Shown here one piece after another: positions 54,892-62,067 of a stretch of 64,000 bases of DNA (its first letter is position 1; each line of letters opens with the position of its first letter). The stretch covers positions 186,001-250,000 of the forward strand of contig NZ_CADIJL010000005.1 in the NCBI RefSeq assembly GCF_902859695.1. Direction: 5' to 3'. The position numbers and the translations under genes were made by a program. Source of the stretch: Achromobacter ruhlandii (GTDB lineage: Bacteria > Pseudomonadota > Gammaproteobacteria > Burkholderiales > Burkholderiaceae_B). The notes under the pieces are model-generated. The model saw only the letters and a program-made list of their open reading frames with translations. It was not told where the DNA came from and did not search any database.

Positions 54892-55485
54892 TTATGCGGA
54901 CGCGCCGCGCGCATCGCAAGGCTTGGCGCGATCCGCGTGTCGCACCTGCGCGGTGGTCACCAGCGCGCGCCGCCGCAAGGCGGGCAGCAACGCCGCCTTG
55001 GCCTCCTGGTAGGCCGCATGCTGCTGCGCGGGCGTGAGGCGCGGATTGCTGAAGACGCGGGCGCCGGCGGCCTTGTTGCCGGCATGCACGCCGATGGCGG
55101 AGCGCTGCTGCCACGGCAGTTCGTCGATGCACAGCTCGGTCTGCTCGCCACGGGTGGCGGCCAGACGGGCGTCGACGTCCTCGTCATCGTAGGCCTCGTC
55201 GGAAGTCATGCCGCGCGCGAAAGCCGAGACCCTGCCCACGCCCAATTGCGGCCGGTAGCCGCGGCTCCAGTGGTACCACTCCATGATCAGTGCTTCGACC
55301 TGGTCAGATTCCTCTCGCGTCATGTCCTGCCCCTTCGGTTGCTGGCCGCGCGCGCCTTCCTGGCGGCCCGCCTGTGGCGCGGCCGGCCGCGCAGCCATCG
55401 AACGCGCGATCGCGGCGCCCGCCTGGGATGCCGCGGCGATCCAGTCCTGCGGCGCCCGCAGCGCCATGTTTCCTGCCTGATTCAT
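54892..55485 (-). CDS. Phage protein, possibly a late antiterminator (Q-like)
   Basis: A 197-residue soluble protein with an Ala/Gln-rich N-terminus and a core EALIMEWYHWSRGYRPQLG, ELCIDELPWQQRSAIGVHAG and YQEAKAALLPALRRRAL. Its overall style (W-x-W-R near the start, then helices) recalls phage antitermination proteins. Its place between the repressor and three terminators before the tail genes is where lambda carries Q. AAGGAG lies six bases before the ATG at 55485. I do not recognise it with certainty by sequence. Confidence 0.5.
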   Translation of the reverse strand: MNQAGNMALRAPQDWIAAASQAGAAIARSMAARPAAPQAGRQEGARGQQPKGQDMTREESDQVEALIMEWYHWSRGYRPQLGVGRVSAFARGMTSDEAYDDEDVDARLAATRGEQTELCIDELPWQQRSAIGVHAGNKAAGARVFSNPRLTPAQQHAAYQEAKAALLPALRRRALVTTAQVRHADRAKPCDARGASA

Positions 55486-55678
55486 TTGCCGCTCCTTGCT
55501 GTGGGATTCGATGGCGGCGCCCGCCGCCTGGGCGGGGTGCCGGGTGGGTGCCCTGGAGGCACCGGAGATGCGGACGGGCGTTGCCGCCGTCCGGTCGGGT
55601 TGCCGGGAGAAGCCCTTTGGTAGCGATACGCTACCCACGCTTCCGTCTGATAACAGCACACGTTTTGGGTAATCCATG

Positions 55679-55702
55679 TGTAGAATTCTACAAATGTATA
55701 AT
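55679..55702 (+). promoter_or_regulatory. Repressor promoter with operator
   Basis: The 14-bp perfect palindrome TGTAGAATTCTACA (55679-55692) lies immediately before an extended -10 (TGTATAAT, 55695-55702). A bound repressor would cover the promoter of its own gene. Further dyads (CAACACTTGTTG, 55711-55722) follow. The 55486-55758 gap is AT-rich on the repressor side and contains nothing else clear. Confidence 0.65.
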
Positions 55703-55758
55703 CGTGATTTCAACACTTGTTGTTGCACAATTTTCCACAACTGTTTAGCGTCCCCGCC

Positions 55759-56457
55759 ATGGCTCTCGGAAAACAAATCAGGCGCTACCGCGCCGCCCTC
55801 GGTCTCACCCTGGAACAGCTGGAAGCGCGCACCGGCGTGGGGGTCGGCACCATCGCCGCCCTCGAAGGGCGCGACAGCGAACGCTCCAAGTACGCGGCCC
55901 GCCTGGCGGCGGGGCTGGGGCTGTCGCTTGAACAACTACTGGACGAGGCGGCGCAATATCCCCCCGATGTGGTGCTGGCCGAGCCCGGCGGCGATCCGGC
56001 GCGTGCCGCCGACGATGCGGCGGGCGACCTGCGCATTCCGCGCTTCGACACCGGCGGCGCCATGGGCGCGGGGGTGGAACTGCGTGACCAGCCCGGCGTG
56101 ATCCAGAGCCTGCGCGTCAGCCAGGAATGGCTGCACAAGAACCTGCGGCACTACACCGCGGCCGCCAACCTGTGCGTGGTGACGGGTTTCGGCGACAGCA
56201 TGCGGCCCATGTACAACCCGGGCGATCCGTTGCTGGTGGACCTGGGCGTGGTCAAGGCCGACGTCGATGGCGTGTTCTTCTTTCGCGTCGGCAACGAGGG
56301 CTTCATCAAGCGGCTGCAACGCATTCCCAGCGCCCAGGGGCTGCTGATCCGAGCCAAATCCGAGAACACCAAGTACGACGCCTGGGACATCACCGAAGAC
56401 ATGGACCTGCAGATCTTCGGCCGCGTGCTGAAGGTCTGGCGCAGCGAGGACCTGTAG
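55759..56457 (+). CDS. CI/LexA-type phage repressor with S24 peptidase domain
   Basis: A 232-residue repressor with an N-terminal Xre helix-turn-helix (LGLTLEQLEARTGVGVGTIA) and a C-terminal S24 domain. The catalytic serine (GFGDSMRPMYNPGD, S147) and lysine (FIKRLQ, K184) are both present and 37 residues apart, as usual. The self-cleavage site is probably the Ala-Gly at 104-105. It should be inactivated by RecA after DNA damage. It is divergent from the tail module and the candidate antiterminator. Confidence 0.9.
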   Translation: MALGKQIRRYRAALGLTLEQLEARTGVGVGTIAALEGRDSERSKYAARLAAGLGLSLEQLLDEAAQYPPDVVLAEPGGDPARAADDAAGDLRIPRFDTGGAMGAGVELRDQPGVIQSLRVSQEWLHKNLRHYTAAANLCVVTGFGDSMRPMYNPGDPLLVDLGVVKADVDGVFFFRVGNEGFIKRLQRIPSAQGLLIRAKSENTKYDAWDITEDMDLQIFGRVLKVWRSEDL

Positions 56458-56563
56458 CGGTCACCGCCACCTGGCCGCGCAGGGCGGTCGCGGTGTCGAC
56501 CGCCACGTCGCCGTCAATCCAGCCGTCAATCCAGCCCTCAATCCACCATCGCCCGCAACGCCG

Positions 56564-58033
56564 CTACAGCCCCACGCGCTGCGCCTGCGGCGGCTGCCAG
56601 GAGCCGTCCAGCAAGGCCGGCTTGGGCCAGTAGTAGCGCAGCGTCAACATGAACGGCCCGGCCGGGGCGGGCAGCCAGTTGGCATCGCCGCCCTTGCCCG
56701 GCGCCTGGTGCTGGATGCGCAGCGTCAGCCCGCCGTCGCGGTCGCGCTTGAGCGTGGGCAGCAGCGCGGCATCGATCACGTGGCGCTTGATGGGATTGGG
56801 CGCCAATTGTTGTCCGGGCATGCGGTACAGCGTCACCGACCAGAACGCGTTGACCGGTGGCAGGCCGCGCGGCGCGAAGCGCAGGGTGTAGGCCTGGGCG
56901 CCATCCAGGGGCTGACCCGCGGCATCGGTGGTCAGCACCGTGGCCATCGACTCCTCGCGGTTGTCGCCGCCCAGGCTGACCTGGGCGCCGGTGGCGCGCG
57001 CCAGATAGTCATGGCGCAGGGACTGGCGGTCGCCGAACAGCGTGTCGGTCTTGCCGGCCAGCGCCACGCGGTGCCTGTCGATGTCGTTCTGGCCATCGTG
57101 CATGCCTTCCTGCATGACCTGCCGCAGCCGCGGATTCATGGACTCGGTGACGACCGGCGCGTCCGGCCGGATGCGCAGGCTGTCCAGGCGCTTGCGCAGC
57201 GTGCGCTCGCCATGCTGGACCGGCGCGAATTGCAGCAGGAACCCCAGCTGGTTGTAGAACTCCAGCGAACTGCGCATCTGCGCGGGCGGCGCGGGCACGA
57301 TCCAGGCCACCGGGGCCGGCGCCGGCGCCGGCTTTTTCCGCTGGTAGGCCGACAGCGGCTGGACCTGGTAGCCGGCCTGGATGCGCTTGAATTGGGCCAG
57401 GTCCGACGCCGCGAACCGCTGGGTGCGCACCGTCATGCTGACCAGTTCGGTCTCGGCCCGGATCACCTTGGTGAAACCCTTGGGCTCGGCGCCGTTCCAG
57501 CGCGGGCCGATCACCAGATACCTGCCTGCGCCATGGCCGCTGACACGGCTGCCGAGATAGGCGAAATTGAAGCCATACAGGTCGCGCAGTTGCACCGAGA
57601 AATAGCGTCGGGCTTCCATCGCCGGCACGCTGATGACGACAGGTTCGGCCCGCAGGTCGAGCACGGCCGAGGATACCGGGGCGTCGACGCTGGGCGCCAC
57701 GGCCGCGGCATCGTCGGGCATGGCATGACTGAGCGTGTTGAACGGGGCCTGGTAGTGCGGATTGCCCGCATCGATGCTGGCGGCGTGAATGGCCTGGTAG
57801 GTGGCGACCATCGGGTAGCCGTAGATGTAGGCCTCTTTGGCGATGCGTTGCGCCTCGGGCGCCGCGACACCGTCGATGCCGACGTACTGCGAGCCGGTCG
57901 CCGCGTCGGGCGAGGTGAAGCTGCAACCACTGGCGCCGGCGATCAATGCCAGGACGGCGAGGCCTCGCAGACAAAGGGCGAGCCCGGGAAAAGGCCGGGG
58001 AGAAGATCCGACGCCGACGCGGCGTATGCGCAT
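56564..58033 (-). CDS. DUF1254/DUF1214 domain lipoprotein
   Basis: A 489-residue secreted protein with a lipobox at the end of its signal (LALIAGASGC). A DUF1254 domain (EAYIYGYPMVATYQ, PVVISVPAMEARRYFSVQ) and a DUF1214 domain (RGLPPVNAFWSVTLYRMPG, LTLRIQHQAPGKGGDANWLP) follow. The family is widespread and lacks a clear function. The ATG at 58033 (MRIRRVG) is used; the frame upstream is not coding. It is convergent with the repressor gene. Confidence 0.85.
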   Translation of the reverse strand: MRIRRVGVGSSPRPFPGLALCLRGLAVLALIAGASGCSFTSPDAATGSQYVGIDGVAAPEAQRIAKEAYIYGYPMVATYQAIHAASIDAGNPHYQAPFNTLSHAMPDDAAAVAPSVDAPVSSAVLDLRAEPVVISVPAMEARRYFSVQLRDLYGFNFAYLGSRVSGHGAGRYLVIGPRWNGAEPKGFTKVIRAETELVSMTVRTQRFAASDLAQFKRIQAGYQVQPLSAYQRKKPAPAPAPVAWIVPAPPAQMRSSLEFYNQLGFLLQFAPVQHGERTLRKRLDSLRIRPDAPVVTESMNPRLRQVMQEGMHDGQNDIDRHRVALAGKTDTLFGDRQSLRHDYLARATGAQVSLGGDNREESMATVLTTDAAGQPLDGAQAYTLRFAPRGLPPVNAFWSVTLYRMPGQQLAPNPIKRHVIDAALLPTLKRDRDGGLTLRIQHQAPGKGGDANWLPAPAGPFMLTLRYYWPKPALLDGSWQPPQAQRVGL

Positions 58034-58250
58034 TCCATGCTCCAACTCGGGTAACGGTTGGCAACGCCCGAATGGCGGCAGCGTCGCGGACAGGACAGAC
58101 AAGACAGTCGCTGAAATTCTGGCACATTTCCCCGAGGTAGTGAAACCGCACGGAGATGACAGCACTATCTTTTCGAGCGCGGCGGGCCTGACGATGCAAT
58201 GCGCCAACACCATGTCGCACGGGCGCGGCGCGCCAGTACCCTACCGGGAT

Positions 58251-58799
58251 TCAATCCGGCAAGCGCAGGCCCTCGAGCTGCCGCGCCGGAATCGGCGTGA
58301 TCGCGCTTTCGCTGGCGGCGGCGTCGGTGGTCAGGTGCTGGATCAGGTCCAGCGTCGTGGAGCGGCGCGTCAGCATCAGGCAGGTGACTTCCGCGTCGGC
58401 CACGCGCGTGGCATGCCAACAGCCCGGCCGCATGCACACGCCCTGCCCCGGCTCGACGCGGAACGCCGCCAGCGTCTCCAGGTCGGGGCTGCCGTCGGCG
58501 GCGCTGCGCGCCACCACCTGGATGATGGCGCCCGTCAACGGCACGATGGCCTGCTGCGTCAGCAGGTGCTTTTCCAGGCTGGCGATCTCGCCCTTGGCGC
58601 TGCGGTAATTGACCCACAGCACTTCGGCGTCGCCGCCGGCGCCGGTGTTGAAGACATGCTCCTGCCAGAAGTCGGTGGCCTCGTTGCTGAACAGGGGCAC
58701 GCCGTTGCCCAGCGGTATGGGCTTGCCCAGCATCCAGCCATAGGACGTGAAGGCATCGGCGGTCAGGTCGTGCACGGGCAAGGCGGCGGCGCGGGTCAT
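58251..58799 (-). CDS. allA: Ureidoglycolate lyase (AllA family)
   Basis: A 182-residue cupin-like enzyme that splits ureidoglycolate to glyoxylate and urea at the end of purine (allantoin) breakdown. The motifs fit AllA (FSNEATDFWQEHVFNTG, VLWVNYRSAKGE, CMRPGCWHATRV). The ATG at 58799 has AAGGACC upstream and overlaps the stop of the small DUF3596 gene (ATGA). No other allantoin genes are nearby. Confidence 0.8.
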   Translation of the reverse strand: MTRAAALPVHDLTADAFTSYGWMLGKPIPLGNGVPLFSNEATDFWQEHVFNTGAGGDAEVLWVNYRSAKGEIASLEKHLLTQQAIVPLTGAIIQVVARSAADGSPDLETLAAFRVEPGQGVCMRPGCWHATRVADAEVTCLMLTRRSTTLDLIQHLTTDAAASESAITPIPARQLEGLRLPD

Positions 58800-59035
58800 G
58801 TCGGGTCCTTGGCGGGAAGAGAGGCAGCGGCACGCCGGGGAAATTCGGCGTCGTAATCGAAGTCGCCGCGCGCAATGGCCGCCAGGATGGCGGCGCGGCG
58901 GTCGGCGGCGCGTTTGAGGTTGGCGGCAGTGGGCTTGACGCGGATGCGCTCCACGCAATGGCGGCCCTGGTAGAAGAAACCGATCTCGATGGACGATTCG
59001 GATGCCGGCCTGACGCCGTCGAACCCTTTGCTCAT
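58796..59035 (-). CDS. Stand-alone integrase arm-binding (DUF3596) domain
   Basis: A 79-residue protein that matches only the N-terminal arm-DNA-binding domain of tyrosine integrases (GVRPASESSIEIGFFYQGRH, ERIRVKPTAANLKRAADRRA, IARGDFDYDAEFP). The core-binding and catalytic domains are absent. Its stop overlaps the allA start. It is either a fossil of an integrase or a domain that has been kept as a small DNA-binding protein coupled to allA. Confidence 0.7.
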   Translation of the reverse strand: MSKGFDGVRPASESSIEIGFFYQGRHCVERIRVKPTAANLKRAADRRAAILAAIARGDFDYDAEFPRRAAASLPAKDPT

Positions 59036-59121
59036 GCCGCCCCCTCGCGCCACAGGCGCGCTGGCGCCTGCTCGAAAGTTCGGGATTATCGCAGTTTTTG
59101 CCCGATACGAAGCTCGCGGCT

Positions 59122-59604
59122 TCAGCGGTTTTCCGCGGCCTGGCTGGCCGCCGCCAGCCGTCGCCAATTGCGGCTGGCATAGGCGTGCGCCTGGCGCAGA
59201 CCGGCCCACAGGCCCAGCCGCTTGGCCCAGCGCAGGGCGCCCGCGGCCTCGAACTGCGTGACGCGCCGCACCTCGGTGCCCTGCCCCGGCACCGGCCGCA
59301 ACTCGAAGGTGTCGACCAGGGAACCGACCCAGTCCGCGCACCACACCGTGCTGCGCTGCATCTGGTAGCGCAGACGTTGGTCGGGCTGCAGGATCAGGAT
59401 GCGCTGGTCGATGGTGCCACGGTCGGTGGTGCACTGGCGCGTGTGGCCCACGGCGGGGACGCCTTCGAGCACCTTGCAACTGATCGGCTTGGGCACGCCC
59501 AGGCGAAACAGCAACGGCCGGGTGTCGTCCATGCGCGCGTGGAGGAAATGCGGCCAGATATGGCGAGGCTCGTATGGGAACAACCAGCGGGATTCGATCT
59601 GCAT
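59122..59604 (-). CDS. SRPBCC-fold protein
   Basis: A 160-residue protein with the helix-grip (polyketide cyclase/START-like) pattern: MQIESRWLFPYEPRHIWPHF at the start, alternating strands, and a long C-terminal helix (AKRLGLWAGLRQAHAYASRN). No ligand can be named. It is 86 bases before the small DUF3596 gene on the same strand. Confidence 0.65.
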   Translation of the reverse strand: MQIESRWLFPYEPRHIWPHFLHARMDDTRPLLFRLGVPKPISCKVLEGVPAVGHTRQCTTDRGTIDQRILILQPDQRLRYQMQRSTVWCADWVGSLVDTFELRPVPGQGTEVRRVTQFEAAGALRWAKRLGLWAGLRQAHAYASRNWRRLAAASQAAENR

Positions 59605-59690
59605 GCGGGATTCCTTGCCGCGATGGCACGCCGTGGACGCGGCCGACGACCCTGTTATAACGCGTATAGGCCGCCCCCTGGAGAAGCCCC

Positions 59691-60071
59691 ATGCCCACGG
59701 ACCTGTCGTCGCATTACATTTTTCTGGATGCCAACGGCCATGCCGCCACGGTCAAGGGCGGCGACGCCTTCTGGTCCCTGCCGCGCGACGCGCTGGAACC
59801 CTACGGCCATGGCTGGCTGCTGTCGGAGTACAGCTTCAGCGCCGACTGGCCGCAGTGGGAAATGCATCCGCAGGCCGACGAAATCGTGCGCCTCATGTCC
59901 GGCACGGCCGAGCTGCAGCTGGAATGGCCCACCGGCATCCAGTCCGTGCGACTGGAAGCCGGAAACGCCTATGTGATCCCCAAGGGCGCCTGGCATACCG
60001 TCAAGGTGATCGAGCCCTGTCGCATGCTGCACGTCACGCTGGGCGCGGGAACGCAGCACCGGCCGCTCTAG
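59691..60071 (+). CDS. Cupin-domain protein
   Basis: A 126-residue single-domain cupin with the two motifs (HPQADEIVRLMSGTAELQLE and GNAYVIPKGAWHTVKV). Metal-binding histidines appear in both, but the first lacks the HxH pair of typical enzymes. GGAG precedes the ATG. It could be a small binding protein. Confidence 0.8.
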   Translation: MPTDLSSHYIFLDANGHAATVKGGDAFWSLPRDALEPYGHGWLLSEYSFSADWPQWEMHPQADEIVRLMSGTAELQLEWPTGIQSVRLEAGNAYVIPKGAWHTVKVIEPCRMLHVTLGAGTQHRPL

Positions 60072-60118
60072 GCTCGCTTGCGCCGCGCGCGGGCCGCCGG
60101 CCTTCCCGGACGGCCGCT

Positions 60119-61378
60119 TCAGGCGGCCACGGCGGCGCGCACGCGCGGCAGCTCGCGGTCGTCGATGGGCCAGTGCAGCGCCGCCGACAACACGCCCAGC
60201 GCCATCGCGCCCAGCCAGATCAGGTCGTACGAGTGGGTCGCCTCGAACACGACGCCGCCCAGCCAGACGCCGAGGAACGAGCCGAGCTGGTGGCCGAAAA
60301 AGACGAAGCCGAACAACGTCGTGATGTAGCGCACGCCGAACACCTGCGCGATCAGGCCGTTGGTCAGCGGCACCGTGCCGAGCCAGACGAAGCCCATGAC
60401 CGCGGCGAACACATAGACCGACCACGGCGACAGCGGCAGCAGGAAGAACAGCGCCATGGCGGCGGTGCGCAGCAGGTAGATGCCGGCCAGCAGATACTTG
60501 CGGCGATGGTGCGCGCCGAGGATGCCGCAGACGTAGGTGCCGGCCACATTGGCGAGCGCGATGATGGCCAGCGCGGCGACGGCATCCGCCGCCCGCATGC
60601 CCTTGTCCATCAGGTAGGCCGGCAGGTGCGTGCCGATAAAGGCCAGCTGGAAGCCGCAGGCCAGGAACCCCAGGTTCAACAGCCAGAAGCCGCGTTGGGA
60701 AAAGGCCTCGCGGATCGCCGCGCCGAGCGGCTGGTCGGGCTGCGCGGGGCCGGCCTTCGATGCCGCGCGCTCCGTTTCCTTCAGCGGCCAGGCCAGCGGC
60801 GTCAGCACGGCCAGCACCACCGCGAAAACCAGCAATGCGCTCACCCAGCCCGCGCCGCCGATCAGCCACTGCGCCGCCGGCACCATGGTGAACTGTCCCA
60901 GCCCGCCGACCGCGCCCGCCACGCCCAGGGCCCAGCCGCGCCGCTCGGGCGGCACCAGCCGGCTGAGCGCGCCGTAGATCACCGCGAACGCGGTGCCCGA
61001 CAGGGCCACGCCGATACAGATGCCGGCGCTCCACATGAAGGCGGCCGCGCTGGTGGCGTGCGCCATCCCGGCCAGCCCCAACGCGTAGAACACCAGCCCG
61101 CCCAGGATCACCTTGGCCGAGCCGTAGCGGTCGGCGATCATGCCGGTAAACGGCTGCACCACGCCCCAGGTCAGGTTCTGTACCGCCAGGGCCATGGCGA
61201 AGGTCTCGCGCGACCAGCCGCGGTCCATGGTGATGGGCAGCAGGAACAGGCCCTGCACGTGCCGCACGCCCAGCGCCAGGCCCATGACGATGCCGCCGGC
61301 CAGCACCATCAGCCACAGGTTGCGCGACGGCGTGGCGGGACCGGATGAAGCAGCGACGGACGGAATGGCGGCGGACAT
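60119..61378 (-). CDS. MFS transporter
   Basis: A 419-residue 12-helix transporter with the family loop GMIADRYGSAKV between helices 2 and 3 and a first segment GIVMGLALGVRHVQGLFLLP. It resembles the oxalate/formate and monocarboxylate-type group. No regulator or enzyme is attached, so the substrate is unknown. Confidence 0.85.
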   Translation of the reverse strand: MSAAIPSVAASSGPATPSRNLWLMVLAGGIVMGLALGVRHVQGLFLLPITMDRGWSRETFAMALAVQNLTWGVVQPFTGMIADRYGSAKVILGGLVFYALGLAGMAHATSAAAFMWSAGICIGVALSGTAFAVIYGALSRLVPPERRGWALGVAGAVGGLGQFTMVPAAQWLIGGAGWVSALLVFAVVLAVLTPLAWPLKETERAASKAGPAQPDQPLGAAIREAFSQRGFWLLNLGFLACGFQLAFIGTHLPAYLMDKGMRAADAVAALAIIALANVAGTYVCGILGAHHRRKYLLAGIYLLRTAAMALFFLLPLSPWSVYVFAAVMGFVWLGTVPLTNGLIAQVFGVRYITTLFGFVFFGHQLGSFLGVWLGGVVFEATHSYDLIWLGAMALGVLSAALHWPIDDRELPRVRAAVAA

Positions 61379-61462
61379 GGCGACCCTCTGGCGTGATACC
61401 TCGAACCCGCGCGCGGGCGACTAACCGCTATTACAGGGGCGCGGCGGCGGCCCTTCAACTGA

Positions 61463-61891
61463 TTATTTTTCGCCGGCGGCATGCGCGGCGGGAATGCCAG
61501 CGGGCACCCACAACGAGAACACCGACCCCTTGCCCGGCACCGAGCGCAGCGAGATCTCTCCATGCAGCAGCCCGGCCAGCCGCCGCACGATGGCCAGGCC
61601 CAGGCCCAGCCCCTCTTCGCTCCCCGGCGCGGCGGGCGCGCCGGCGCCGCGCATGAACTCGGTGAAGACGGCTTCCTGCAGCTCGGGCGCGATGCCCACG
61701 CCCGTGTCCCACACCTGGATCACGACGCCCCCGCGCCGCCGCCGCGCCGACAGCAGCACCCGCCCCTGGGGCGTGTACGACAGCGCGTTGCGCAGCAGGT
61801 TGTCGAGAATGCGGCGCAGCAGGGCCGGGTCGGTGTCCAGCGCCAGCCGGGTGGGCGCCACCGACAGGCGCAGGCCGCGCGCGGCACGATG
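61463..61891 (-). pseudogene. C-terminal fragment of a histidine kinase
   Basis: About 140 codons of an HATPase_c domain are left: N-box (LLRRILDNLLRNALSYTPQG), G1 (VWDTGVGIAPE), F/G2 (EEGLGLGLAIVRRLAGLLHG). The end is AHAAGEK. Directly before the fragment the frame hits a TAA (61892-61894), and the sequence turns abruptly AT-rich. The sensor, DHp helices and any fused part are gone. A GTG at 61861 could start a 132-residue product, but no phospho-acceptor histidine region would be present. Confidence 0.75.
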
Positions 61892-62067
61892 TTAACGGTT
61901 CGTTTTCTATCGTTACATTTGCCGTTTTTTTGAGTGCTACTGCTGGTTACAGTGCTGTCCTCGTCCCTTTTTTAGACAGGCACTTCGACCATGCGGCACG
62001 TCCGGCTTCGCTCGTTCCCTTCCGCCGCGCCCACGCGCGCCCTGGCGCAACCCGGGGGCGCCGCATC
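61892..62067 (+). promoter_or_regulatory. AT-rich leader before the WG-repeat gene
   Basis: The 5' part (61892-61980) is far richer in A/T than its surroundings (GTTTTCTATCGTTACATTTG, then TTTTTTT), with GTTAAC and GTTAC elements facing each other. It probably contains the promoter of the WG-repeat gene and the deletion join of the kinase fragment. No exact -35/-10 pair is convincing. Confidence 0.4.

Noticed and set aside
44567-59035. Attachment-site direct repeats bounding the phage-like region
   Set aside because: I could not find a convincing repeat pair by eye, and chromosomal-type genes lie between the repressor and the integrase domain.
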